This document shows positions 45,641-57,618 of a stretch of 64,000 nucleotides of DNA, piece by piece; the stretch's first letter is position 1, and each line of letters starts with the position of its first letter. The stretch lies in the NCBI GenBank assembly GCA_037954665.1, contig JBBMOL010000021.1, forward strand, positions 2,976,001 through 3,040,000, in the 5' to 3' direction. The notes under the pieces are model-generated. The model was not told the DNA's origin. It made no database searches and saw only the letters and a list, made by a program, of their open reading frames with translations. The position numbers and the translations under genes are program-made. The DNA comes from Laguncularia racemosa. Its lineage: Eukaryota > Streptophyta > Magnoliopsida > Myrtales > Combretaceae.

Positions 45641-47035
45641 AGTTGTACTCTCTCCTTGGTAGTCCAAGAACCCATAGCTGAGATATCTCAGTTGGTTCTT
45701 ACTTCTTAGGGGCTTTTATCTTCTAACCTCTTTGAGTTTCACCTCACATCTAAAAGTTGTTAAACTTTTTAAAGGCTTTAGATTTGTACATCTTTAGTTA
45801 TACATGCCCATATACTACAAACTAGATGAAATGCTTTTTGGAGTGATCACTAATTGATGCGATAGTTTTTAGATAGATAAATACAAAGCTGGCCACTTTA
45901 GTAGTGAAGGAAATATTTTTCGAGATAGAACTTTAAACTCGCATCATTTAAAATTTTTAGAATTTATAAATTAATGATTAAAATTATTTAAAATTTTCAC
46001 TATTATGTAATGGTTGCATGACGCTATCTTCTTTTTTTAAAGCCTCAATTATTTATTACATTGGATGATAATTTAAAAAGATAAGTTTACAAAACTTAAG
46101 AAAAAATAATTTTAAAAATACAAATCCTAGTATTTTTTTAATCCAAGTTGATGATCTTTTCATTTCCCCTCTTCTTTTTATTTATTTATTTATATTTTTC
46201 ACGTCTAAACTTAATCAAATCACAACCTTTTCTCTCCTTTCTTCAATCTGATAACCCTCATGAAGGCTTACTCTCTCTCATCTCTCGCCGACGATCACCA
46301 CTACTGATTTAATGACCAACAACACTGCTCCGCCTTGCTTATTAATCTCATAGATCTCTCTCTTCCCCCACAACTTGTATTCGATTTGTGCAGCCCCACC
46401 AAGTGTGAATTTGCAACTGAATATTTGTATAGACCCTACCACTGTAGATCAATGAAATCCACATCACCATGATCAAGTTTTTCAAGATATTAAAAATAGA
46501 AATACAATAAATAAAATAGAAAAAAAATAAAAAGATAAAAATGAAAAAATTAGACCAGAGTTATATATATTTCTTCTAATGTAAATAAGGCAATAAAATA
46601 AATGGATAATTTGTTATTTTATAAATTATAGGATAAATACAAGCATATATATTAAGAATTGATATAGAAAAATTAGAGTAAAGACATAGGTTTTTTCTAA
46701 TGTAAACAGGAGGAAAAAATAATTGAAAAAGTATTTCCTACATAAACCTTTAAATTTGAATAAAACTATGCATGAATAAACTTCTTAAAAACAAAGTATT
46801 ATCCGCTATCCTTCATTGTCTACAAGTTATTGGTATTCCTATATTATTTTTACAAAAGAATTATAACACCACTCATACTATATATAATTGTACTGTATAT
46901 TAAAGTTCCTATGTGTATGTATGTATATATGTGTGTGTGTGAATATTTTCATTATATATATAACTACAAATATAGACGGAGTATAAAATGGCAAATGGAG
47001 CTTCCATAGTGGATGTACCCAAATAAATATATTGA
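45641..47035. other. no recognisable gene
   Basis: AT-rich spacer with a TG microsatellite near 46,917-46,940. Nothing coding is supported. Confidence 0.5.
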
Positions 47036-47043
47036 ACCCAAAT
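47036..47043. other. hAT target-site duplication (left)
   Basis: ACCCAAAT; the right copy at 51,251-51,258 is ATCCAAAT, one mismatch in eight. Confidence 0.75.
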
Positions 47044-47619
47044 TAGGGATATAAGCGGGACGAGTTTGGGCCGGGATCAGTAATCCCATTACCCATCCCA
47101 TTATCCTATGGGATTCCCAAACCCGACCCAAACCCTACAGGGTTTTTTATGAAATACCGGCTACCATTTTCAAACCCTACAGGGTTTGAATAAGTAACTC
47201 GGAACCCGTCCCAAACCCGTTAGAATTTTTAAAAAAATAATTCTATTATTAATTTAAAATTTTTACTTATTCATTATGATTATTTTTATAAAATATAGCT
47301 TATGTTCTTAAAAATAAATAATATTTGCACTTTCAATGTATTTAATTATATATTTTTTAATATTATTTGAAACTCTACATGTTGATAAATAAAGTTGTCG
47401 ACGTAAAAACATTTTTAATTATAATAAAATAAAATTACTATACCAATCGTGTAACTTAATAAATAACACAAAAAAAAACAATTAACAAGTGTTAATAGAA
47501 ATAGAAAAATTCTAAACACATATAGAAAAAACATTAATCTTATATTTTTTGGAATTCTTACTTGACAATTGATTCTCAATGTCTTCAAATCCCATCTTCT
47601 TCATCATCTATTTTTGAAC

Positions 47620-49745
47620 CTATCGAAAGGGAGAAAAAACACCGTAAAACACATTAGAGATTATATAAATAATAGTTGCTCCATGTATAAAAGAACTTAT
47701 TATTGTATAATCAAAATTTTTACCTCTTATCTCATTTGATAACCAACTTTGACTACACATCAATGCTTCTATAGTATCAGGATTTAGTCTGCTTCTATGT
47801 GAGCTAATTACTCGTCTACTAGTACTAAATGCAAACTCAGAAGCAACCGTAGACATAGGAATAGCCAACATATCTTTAGCTAGTTCTTGTAATGTAAGAT
47901 ATTTAATTCCATTTACTTTCCACCAGCTAAGAATATCAAAATCATCAGTCTAAAGTAACACGACTTCTTCTAAATAGTGATCCAATTCCGACTTGACTTG
48001 GCCATCAGTATTAATAGTTCTCAAGAATTGCACCAACCTTGATTTTCTTGAAGAATCGAAAGGAACGGTTTGGGTAGTTGCTGAAGTGTTCCCAAAAGAA
48101 CTACTACTACTACTACTATTCAAACCTTTAGAAAGTCGAGATCTACCTCTTAATTGATATTCATGAACTAACTCGTAACAAATGTTTCTAATATTTTGAA
48201 TCTCTACAGATGCATTTACTCCATAAATAGAAAGAAACACAAAATCCACGGCCTTCATCTTAAAACGTGGATCCAAAACAATACAAACAGCCATAATGAT
48301 GTGCACATCACCCCAATATTTTTCAAACTTATCAAACATTTTCCCCGTCATCATTTTAGTATTCACATCTGAAGAGCCTTTCCATTCAACCAATGATTCT
48401 CTAATCTCAAAAACCTTTTGAAAATAATAATTTGCAGTTGGATATTGGGTACCGGAAAAAATATTGGTTACCTCATAAAAGATTGCTAGCTTCTGGCAAA
48501 TTGCTTCTGCTACCTCCCAATCATCATCGGTGGGAAGACATTTATAATGTCTATCCATAAATTGAACTCTATAAAAAACTTCTTTGTATCCAATGGCTAT
48601 CATCAACATGTCATATGTAGAGTTCCACCGAGTTTTGCAATCTAAGGCAAGCTTTTTATCATATGGAATATCCAATTGCTTACATGCTTCTCTAAATTTC
48701 TCGACTCTTGATGGTGTCGCCAACTAAAATGCAACACTATCACGGACCTTCTCAATCGCACTTTCTATCATGGCCACACCCTCCTTTACAATTAAGTTTA
48801 AAATATGCGCACAACAACGCATGTGCAGGACCTTTCCCCGAAGAATTAACTCATCTCTTCTTAATTTCATGGTCAAAGTTGTAATCATTGCATCATTCGT
48901 AGAACAATTATCTACAGTAATTGTAGATAATTTTTTATCTAATCCCCATCTCATCAACGAGTTAAACAAACAATCGACAAGCACCTCATTTCTGTGTGGC
49001 GTTGGAACATACAAAAAACTGCATGAAAATATAAAAAACCTCAATATAAGATAATTTCCCATTATTGATTATGAAAAGATAATATAAGTAAAGAATCTTA
49101 CTCCATGAGTCGATTTTGAAGTCTCCAATTATGATCAATGAAGTGTGCTGTAATAGTCATGTACCCCCTTTTCTGATTTAATGTCCATAAATCCGTTGTT
49201 ACTGCAACTCGAGAATTTAGTGCTTTCAACAACACTCTCAATTTTTCCTTCTCCCCATTATAGATGTTCATGATTTCCTTTTTCATGGTGTTCCGACTAA
49301 CATGCTTAAAAAGTGGTTGCATACTTTCAAGAAAATCCCTGAAATACTCATGCTCAACTATTGAAATGGGGTATTCATGAGCAATTATTGCTTTTGCAAG
49401 TCTTTGCCTACAAATATCTTGATTGAAAGTCCAATTTCCTATGTTCAAACAACTCTCATTCTCATTTTGTTGTTTCTCAATGGATAGTAAGCATTGCCTT
49501 ATGCCTTTCTGCTTCTTCATTTGTATACACTTCTCCAAATGATTACGCAAATGCTTAGTTCCTTGTTTACTACCTGCTTTTAGTGTTTTGGAACAATGAT
49601 TACAGATAGCAACATCCTCCCCATTAACCGTTTTTCTCACCATATCATTCTATATAAGAGAAGTCAACTTACGTTTATTGGGATTATCACGTTGATCGGC
49701 ATTGCTTCCTACTTGAGAACTTGTTGTGCTTTTGGGATTTGTTGT
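47620..49745 (-). pseudogene. hAT transposase (ricesleeper-like), three nonsense codons
   Basis: Two exons are readable. Exon 1 (about 49,745-49,102) carries a BED zinc finger (CNHC, then HLRNHLEKC) and the DLWTLNQKRGYMTIT catalytic-core start. An 83-base intron (49,101-49,019, GTAAGA...TGCAG) joins in frame to exon 2, with TVDNCSTND, the RCCAHILNLIV block, CKTRWNSTYDML, a DUF4413 region and the C-terminal dimerisation block (LAIPMSTVASEFAFS). In-frame TAG codons stand at 49,650-49,652, 48,724-48,726 and 47,950-47,952; otherwise the frame is open, so the element died recently. The first TAG replaces the tryptophan usual in the BED domain. The stop is near 47,620. Confidence 0.9.
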
Positions 49746-50093
49746 CGATCAAAAATACAAGTGCTAGCAAGTATGAAAACAAAATACAAATAAAAGAATC
49801 AGATGCATAATCCTCCATCTGTGACACCACGGCAAGACATTAAATAGAACGAATACAAAAGTTTTGCAGATAAAACGCATTATGGTAAATCATGTGGCTA
49901 TAATCACAAAAAAAAAAAAAAAGATATAGGCATCCTAAGAAATGAGTATTTAGGAGAAACAATGATCAAACAAAGAAAAAATTCCCATAAAATCAAGAAC
50001 ATAAAAATCATTTATTAGTTTCAGGACTGAGGACCACTATTTTGAGAGAAGATATCAACTTGGATTGAGATCAAATAAGAAAACACGAAGAAA

Positions 50094-51000
50094 AATGCTT
50101 TTTGGAAGGAACATGGGAAGAGCACGACCGTGTGTCAAGGAAACAAGCCTATAGAAGCACACACGGTTGAAGGCACGGCCGTGTGTTGAGCTTGGAAAAT
50201 CCACAGAAGCACACACGGTTGAGTACACGATTAAAGGCACGACCGTATGTTGAGCTTGGAAAATCCACAGAAGCACACACGGTTGAGTACACAGTTTGAG
50301 ACACGGCCGTGTGTTATTTACTTGGGTTTTACACACACGGTTGTGTGAGAGAGGCAAGTGACAAAAAATTAATATGAAGGAAAGCGAATTCCTAATCCAA
50401 TAACCAATTTTTTACGTTTTCTCATTTGATCTTCCTAAAGAAGCCTATAATAACATATAATAGTATAGCATCATCATAGCTTAAAAGATAACAATCTCCC
50501 AATACCTGACAATGCGAGCAAGTGTGATGGTGGCCGAACGAGATCGAGTTGATGCTGATGCGTGCAACAAGCGACGACAGCTTACATAGGAGGAGGGCGA
50601 CGACGAGAGCGAGATCAAGTTCCAATTCTAACTAGATCTAGGGTTTCTACAGTTGCATCTTAAATTTCGAGTGGAGGTAGACCGTACACGTCGAGTGGAA
50701 GTGGACCGTGACTGTGAGTTGAGTTAGGAGTGGACCGTAGTCGTCGTCGTGCCGTCGTGGGTGGGTGGCTTGGCTCGATGTGTGTCACCGTGTCTATGTG
50801 GTGAAACGTGAAAACGAGTGCCGGACACTTGGTCTCACACTCTCACTGTTGCTACTCTACTCGCTATGTAATATGTATGTGTTTGTCTGCAGCACAAACA
50901 GATGTGCTTTTTGGAAGGAACAGGGAAAGAGCACGGCTGTGTATCAAGGAAACACGCCCACAGAAGCACACACGGTTGAAGGCACGGCCGTGTGTTTTGT
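50094..51000. repeat. ACACGGCCGTGT palindromic repeats in the hAT element
   Basis: About 98 bases at 50,094-50,192 recur at 50,903-51,000, both starting GCTTTTTGGAAGGAACA. Between 50,160 and 50,340 a unit containing CACACACGGTTGA and GGCACGGCCGTGTGTTGAGC repeats three to four times. Similar CGGCCGTG words occur in the LTRs at 31,357 and 34,486. Confidence 0.7.
50422..50760 (-). promoter_or_regulatory. probable first (leader) exon of the hAT transposase
   Basis: GC-rich block with CGACGACGA triplets on the minus strand, ending in a donor-like TGTCAG/GTATTG at about 50,505. This position, upstream of exon 1 and in front of AT-rich intron-like DNA, fits an untranslated leader. Its 67-codon frame has no known domain. 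Confidence 0.35.
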
Positions 51001-51258
51001 GAGAACTATACTGTTCACTATAGTAATCCCTTAAATTTTTTTATTAAATATATAATAATATAATTTATTAACTAAATTATATATATATATGTTAATGGGT
51101 TTGGGATCCCAACGGGTTTAATCCCATTACCCTTCCCAAACCCTATAGGGTTTTTAAAATGAAACCCATAACCCGTCCCAAACCCCATAGGGTTTTTAGT
51201 GGGACGAGTGGGTCGGGAACCCGACAAAACCCGTCCCGTTGACATCCCTAATCCAAAT

Positions 51259-52397
51259 TCATATGCCTTTCTATATAATATTTAACTTCTATCACAAATA
51301 CTAATAATAGTTTACAAATATATATATATAGATAGATAGATAGATATATTGTTATTTGATAACAAGTAAAGTTTGAAATGTCCGAACCTCACTAGTAGTG
51401 TATCTAATACTAATATTAGTTAATGTGGTCATATTTTATGCTCTATTCTATATGGGATCAAATCTACAGCACGCCCCTTTATTAATAGAATATCACTTCT
51501 TTTCCAAGCCTTGCTAGTAATATATCTAATTCTAATACTAATCAGTGCCATCATATTTTATCTTCTATTCTAAATAGGTTCATATCTATAAACTTCAACT
51601 TAAAGCACGCCCCATTATCAATTTTATTGGACAAATATTTTACATTAATTCTTTTGGGAAATAATTTGTTATATATATATATAAGTGGCACATGGATTTA
51701 ACAAACTGGAATAAGGATTGATCTAATCTTATAAAACCACTGTAAATTATTTTAAATATATATATATATATATATATCATAAATCTACCATTAATAAATT
51801 GAATCTAAATAGAATATCACTTGTTTTCCTAGCCTCGCCAGTAGTATATCTAATAATAATACAATTTAATCTTATCATATTTTAACCTCAATTCTAAACA
51901 AGTTCATATGTATATACTTCTATAAGATGAAAAATTGTTAGGTCAAGAATATTGTAACCATGTTGTGCTATCCTGTTAAAATATGCCACATGAGATATAA
52001 TTTTTTATAATTAGTTTTCTATTTTCTCCATATGTTTCCATCTTTAAATTGAATTCTACATATAGTAAATTTTAATAGACCGACACAACATGATTATAGC
52101 ATCCTTAATACAACAAATTTTTGTCCACTTCAACCTATAGCATGCCAGTTTATCAATTTTATCATGGACAAAATCTTTTACATTGAATCACTTTGTAAAT
52201 AAATTGTTTTCTAATATATACAAATTTAAATAAACCGGAATAAAGATTGATGCAATCTTATTATAAAAAAACCGCAAATTATTTTTTAAGTAAGGAGCAT
52301 AAATCTATATGAATCTACCATAAATGAATCAAATCTAAATAGAATATCACTTCTTTCCTACTCCACCTCTACTTTGCATGTAATTTAAATTGCCAAT
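51259..52397. repeat. duplicated upstream region of the F-box pseudogene
   Basis: From about 51,370 it aligns with 41,460-41,940. Within it the block TAGTATATCTAATNCTAAT ... CTAAATAGAATATCACTT repeats about three times (near 51,395, 51,510, 51,795-51,850 and 52,330), so the upstream region has itself been amplified. A GATA tract lies at 51,329-51,345. Confidence 0.6.
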
Positions 52398-52740
52398 ATG
52401 GCATTGCCTTCTTCCACTTATAGAAGCATGATCACTCCAACACCAACACCAACTATCACTTTTCTAAACCAAACCATGATATCGTCTCTCCCAAACGACA
52501 TATCCATTCACATTCTGGCCTGTATTCCCTGTTCCCATCCCTCTCCTTAGTCTTGAAAGCTTTCCATTCTCTCCTCTTCTCACCTCACTTCATCACCACC
52601 CAACGATCCCTCATCAACTTTGTTGAAACCTCTCTCTTTTTATCCCTTTGCACCAATGATGGGCAACCCTTTCATCCAACAATTCTACACCCTTCACTAT
52701 CACTATCTAGTTCCCCTCCTTCCCATCCCTTCTTACTACA
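52398..52740 (+). pseudogene. F-box/kelch pseudogene, 5' part
   Basis: A diverged copy of 41,902-42,250. It keeps ATG 52,398, the SMITPTPTP stretch and the SLPNDISIHILA F-box start. A small non-triplet deletion near 52,530 shifts frame, putting a stop (TAG) after SHPSP; the rest continues in another frame (KAFHSLLFSPHF). It is cut at 52,740 by the LTR of Copia-3, and no kelch repeats remain. Probably non-functional. Confidence 0.85.
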
Positions 52741-52757
52741 TGTTGGGTCTAGTCTAC
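52741..52757 (-). repeat. Copia-3 3' LTR, left piece
   Basis: TGTTGGGTCTAG... is the plus-strand view of an LTR ending CCAACA. The LTR resumes at 59,425 after Copia-2 and ends ATTCCAACA at 59,812, followed by a polypurine tract and RNase H. TGTTGG...CCAACA ends are typical of copia LTRs. Confidence 0.6.
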
Positions 52758-53165
52758 TGTAAGTAATGTAAACAAACTAAGGCTTCATTATATTCATCAA
52801 ATGACTGAATGAACATAAATGAAATAGCAACAAAAAGGAAGGAGTCAATCACATACCTCAAGCCATTGCAAAGCTAACGGAATTGGTGCTCAACTAAAGA
52901 TTGGTTTCTACGTCTTTGTTTCGATTTAGTGCTTCTAAACCTTAACTCTCTCAAAAAACGATGGTGTATTTTTTTGTAAGAGTGAGTAGGCTTAGGGACC
53001 CAAAAAAATGAAGTTAATCTAAACTCAATCCGTCAGTGAGTTGTTGCTAAAAAATAAGAAGCATTTTATAATGTTAAAGAACTTGTTTGCACATTCCACA
53101 GATTATGGGATTCATGGATCACATCTCCAGTAGTTATTACTTAAAAAGAAGGAGAAAATCCAACA
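52758..53165 (-). repeat. Copia-2 3' LTR
   Basis: 408 bp, same length as the 5' LTR at 59,012-59,419 and collinear with it. Confidence 0.9.
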
Positions 53166-53489
53166 TTCTCCCACTTGATCTATGTATTCCATAATTCATC
53201 TTAATGAGAAACAAAATACATAAATCATGGTGATAGGTCTTCTAATGATGAGTATTATCTCCTATATATTACAATGCATTATGCCTCTCAAGCCCACAGA
53301 ACTTGATGAATAAACCCAATGTTTATTTGAGGTCCAAACTTAATAATATTTCTCAAAATGAATGAATAGACAAAATGTGTACATAAAGCCAAATGAGAAA
53401 ACATTAACTGAATAAGAGTTTCATTGAAACAACAAATGTATGTACAATGAAAAATTACGTCATGGAACCAAGTCCCATTCTTACTACAT

Positions 53490-53964
53490 GATCCCTAAAA
53501 TTCTTTGGTGGCATGCCTTTAGTCAATGGATCAAGTATCATTAACTCAGTACTAATGTGCTCAATAACCACCTTCTTTTCCTTAACACGTTCTCTTATAG
53601 CTAAGTATTTAATATCAATATGTTTACTTCAACTACCACTTTTATTGTTCTTAGCCATAAATACAGCAGTTGAGTTATCATTGTACAATTTCAATGGCTT
53701 AGAAATAAAATCAATAATTCTAAGCCTAGACATAAAATTTTTTAACCATACACCATGTGGGGTAGCCTCAAAACAAGATACACACTCTCCCTCCATAGTG
53801 GAAGTAGCAGTTAAGGTCTGCTTTGCACTTCTCCAAGACATGGTTCCACTAACGAGCATGAAAATGTAGCCAGATGTTGATTTGCGCAAATCAGCACTGC
53901 CAGCAAAGTCTACATCGGAGTATCCAATAACCTCCAAATTGTCAGTTTGTCTATACATGAGCAT
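53490..53964 (-). pseudogene. Copia-2 RNase H
   Basis: The minus-strand frame (53,629-53,964) reads EVIGYSDVDFAGSAD, a STSGYIFMLVSGTMSW block, MEGECVSCFEA and LYNDNSTAVFMAKNN, a standard copia RNase H with its acidic residues. It ends in a stop at 53,629; homology continues to about 53,500. Confidence 0.85.
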
Positions 53965-53989
53965 GTAATCCTTTGTCCCTTAAAGGTAT

Positions 53990-55122
53990 CTCATTACCTT
54001 CTTTGCAGCTCTCTAGTGGTAAACACCTGAGTTACTTTGATATCTCCATAGCATCCCAACAACAAATGCAATGTCAGGTCTAGTACAAACTTGAGCATAC
54101 ACTAGGCTTCCAACAGCTAAAGCATATGGGATGTTTTTCATTTTTTCTCACTTGAGCTCATTTTTAGGGCATTAGCTTAAGTTGAATCTATCTATCACCC
54201 TTTATAATGGGTGCTACACTTAGTGAACAATCCTCATTCAAAATCTCTCTAAAACTTTGTTGATATAGGTTTCTTAAGACAAATCTAAAATGCCTCAAGA
54301 TCTATCCCTAAGGATCTTAATGCCAATGACATAAGATGCCTCACCCATATCTTTCATATAAAAGTTCTTCGAGAGGAATTGTTTCGGCTCATATAGCAAA
54401 CCCTTATCATTGGTTGCAAGCAAAATATCATCCATATACAACATAAGAAAAAAAATTTTACTCCCACTGACCTTCTTATATATACACTGATCCATAATGT
54501 TCTCCTCAAAACCAAATTAAGTGATGACATCATGGAATTTGAAATACCACTTATGGGAGGCTTGTTTTAATCCATATATGGATTTATTAAGTTTAAATAC
54601 CAAATGCTCACCTTCACTAGTAGAGAATCCTTCAAGTTATTTCATGTAAACCTCTTCCTCTAGATCACCATTAAGGAGGGTCATTTTCACATCGATTTGG
54701 TGCAACTCTAAATCAAAATGTACAACTAATGTCATAATTACATGAAGGGAATCTTTCTTTGATACAGGAGAAAATGTCTCTATGTAGTGGATTCCTTCCC
54801 TTTAGGTGAATCCATTAGCAACAAGTCTTGCTCTATGTCTCTTAATGTTTCCTTGTGAGTCCTTCTTTGTCTTAAAGACCCATTTGCATCCAATGGTTTT
54901 TACACCATCAGGCAACTTGACAGGATTCCAGACTCTATTAGGTGCCATCGAATCCATCTCTTCTTTCATGGCACTATGCCACAAGTTTGAATCCTTAGAA
55001 CTCATGGCTTGTGAAAACATCTCAAGATCATTTTTGGCTCCAACATTGTAGTTAAACTCTTGTAGATATACAACATAGTCACTAGGAATTGCTAATTTTC
55101 TTACTCTAGTAGATCTTCTCAT
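53990..55122 (-). pseudogene. Copia-2 reverse transcriptase
   Basis: N-terminal RT (55,122-54,802: AMKEEMDSMAPNRVWNPVKL, then CKWVFKTKKDSQGNI) and palm (54,495-54,295: an intact YMDD at 54,427-54,438). Thumb-side homology runs to about 53,990. The pieces are in different frames or separated by stops, so it is inactive despite the intact catalytic motif. Confidence 0.85.
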
Positions 55123-55382
55123 TGTTGCATCAACATTCTCCTAAAGAGTAGGATTATATTATTTAATCGGTTGTTCAACAGCTTCGACCATCTATTGAAC
55201 TTCAATATCTACTGAATCAAGATCAACAGCTTGTGATACCTTTAGGACTGGTTCTTCAACACGCATTTGTGTTGGAGGCGTGTTGTTAACAACAACAATC
55301 AGTTCGCTACTTGAAGTGGCATACTAAGCATCTAAATGATCTTTCTCAAAACCAATGCTTTGAGATCAATCACTCCCACTAA

Positions 55383-56615
55383 TCAAGTCATTCTTAAGAA
55401 ATTTGCATTTCTTGATTCCACAAACCTAGTGTTATGAGATGAACAATAAAATCTATATCCCTTAGACCTTTCAGGATATCCAACGAAATACCCACTAATA
55501 GTCCTTGGGTCTAACTTCTTCTCATGTGGATTGTAGACTCTTACTTCAAACGGACATCCCCAAATGCGTACATGTTGCAAACTCGATTTCCACCCCTTGA
55601 ATAACTCAAATGGCATCTTTTAGATAGCCTTGGTTGGAACCCAGTTCAATATATACGCAGCCATTTTAAGAGCTTCGGTCCACAAAAAGTCAAGAAGATT
55701 GGAGCTTGCAAGCATGGTCTGCACCATGTCCAATAATGTTTAGTTTCTCCTTTCAACTACTCCATTATGGTTTAGAGAACTAGGTAAACTATATTGGGCA
55801 ACAATCCCATTCTTCTGAAGAGACCTTGCAAATGGACTAGTTGCTTGTCTACTCTCTATATATCTACCATAGTACTCTCCACCTCTATCAAATCTCATGA
55901 TCTTAATTTACTTTCCACATTGTTTCTCTACTTCAGCTTTAAACACCTTAAAAGCATCTAGTGCTTCATTCATGTTGTTAAATAAGTAAAGATACATATA
56001 TCGTGAGTAATCATCTATGAAAGACACAAAGTACTTATTATGATACGCATCCATGTCTGGATTACAAATGTCTGTATGTATGATTTCTAATAATTCAAAG
56101 CTCCTCTTGGCATCCTTCTTTGACTTGTTAGTCTATTGTCCCTTAATACAACTTATACAAGTCTCAAAATCGGTAAAATCTAAAGTACCAAGTACCCCAT
56201 CATTCACCAACCTTTTAATTCTATCAATGGAGATATGTTCTAATCTTTGATGCCACAACATAGAGAATTCTTCATTCACAACACATCGTTTAGTGCCAAC
56301 CTTCTCATGAACATGCATAATAGTATGGCTATCATCATTTCGTAAATTAAGAAGAAAAAGACCATCAAACAAAGTACCAAATATAATAACATTAGATTTA
56401 TAAAACAAATTAAATCTAGAATCTAAAAAATTAAAGGAATAACCATCTGATACAAGTCTAGAAATTGAAATTGAATTCCTAAAATAACTAGGGATATAAA
56501 ATGTCTTTTTCAAGTTTAATATGTAACCACTACTCAAAACTAAGTTATACATCCTAACAACTTCCACATGTGAGGACATCTTATTGCTTGAATAGATGCT
56601 ACGCTCACTTCCCAC
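55383..56615 (-). pseudogene. Copia-2 pre-integrase and integrase
   Basis: The 160-codon frame 56,615-56,133 carries the protease-to-integrase linker and the GAG_pre-integrase block (WHQRLEHISIDRIKRLVND, then CISCIKGQ). Integrase core continues with stops to 55,640. The C-terminal part (55,616-55,383: PFELFKGWKSSLQHVRIWGC, then DPRTISGYFVGY) is open. Confidence 0.85.
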
Positions 56616-56769
56616 TAGCTTCTGTAGGTTTATTAAATCCTACAATGAATTGGTCACATAGATTGTAGAACCAAAATCAATCTATCACGTGCTATGATTA
56701 ACATAGATCATATTGGATCCATAACAAACGAGTAAAAGTTGAGTGCCTTTCTTATTAAGCCACTACATG

Positions 56770-57529
56770 AACTTGAAACATTGTTTCTTCATGTGCCCCT
56801 TTTTTTTACAAAAGAAGAACACAACCTCCTTCTTAATGTCCTTCACGAGAGGGATTTCCCTTTCCCTTTCCCTTTCCCTTTGTCTTTAGCCTGATCCTTC
56901 CTTTTGCTCTTCCCATGAGTAGTTAAGTTTACCTTTTCCTTTTCCATTTCTTCCATAAGTAGTATGCCCTCCTCCTAAACACACATGGTCAATAATTCAT
57001 TGATTGACCATTTATCCTTATATGTGTTGTAGGATATCTTAAATAAGCCATATTACTGAGGTAAAGTGCAAAGGATGTAGTGAACTAGGAAGGATTCTGA
57101 CAACTCAACCTCTAATGCCTTTAGTTGGGCAGTAATATCCCTCATGCACATGATATGATCACGCACAACCTTAGCACCGGTGAGCCGCAGAGTCGAAAGC
57201 TCTATAATTAATGTGCTGGCCATTGCCTTATCTAAAGTAGCAAATTGCTCATCAATGGCATTCAGCAAATCTTAGACCTATTCATATTGCTCGACAAAGC
57301 CCCTTATACCAGTAGAAATTTTAGTCTTTATGAACATAACTGACAAGCGATTAAATCGCTCCCATTTTTCATAAAGACTTATCGTATTTGGAGCGTTGAT
57401 CTCAATTACTATAGGGGGCTCCTCTTTCCATATGGCATAATCAATGTTCATCCATCCCAATTGAAGAAGAATTCTCTCCTTCCAAACCTTATAATTATCC
57501 CTTTTAAGTTCAGGAACATCACATCGCAT
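56770..57529 (-). pseudogene. Copia-2 gag with zinc knuckle
   Basis: Frames 57,529-57,278 (NYKVWKERILLQLGW) and 57,268-57,053 (UBN2 block with VVRDHIMCMRDITAQLKALE) form the gag, separated by a stop. A zinc knuckle near 56,830-56,785 reads FFCKKKGHMKKQC, with the first cysteine lost. A pyrimidine-rich CCCTTTC repeat lies at 56,853-56,882. Confidence 0.85.
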
Positions 57530-57587
57530 ATCAGAAAAATTGACAAATTAAATTGCTGCAATAATTAAAAATACATGCTCATGTTAC

Positions 57588-57618
<31 letters not shown>

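Larger units (their letters stand above)
47044..51250 (-). mobile_element. hAT transposon, 4.2 kb, nearly complete
   Basis: Ends are inverted repeats: TAGGGATATAAGCGGGACG at the left and, read inward from the right, TAGGGATGTCAACGGGACG. An 8-bp TSD with one mismatch flanks it. Subterminal regions at both ends are filled with AACCCTATAGGG and ACCCGTCCC words in both orientations (47,060-47,220 and 51,090-51,240). A single minus-strand transposase gene and a GC-rich leader lie inside. TIRs, TSD and gene family all agree on hAT. Confidence 0.9.
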
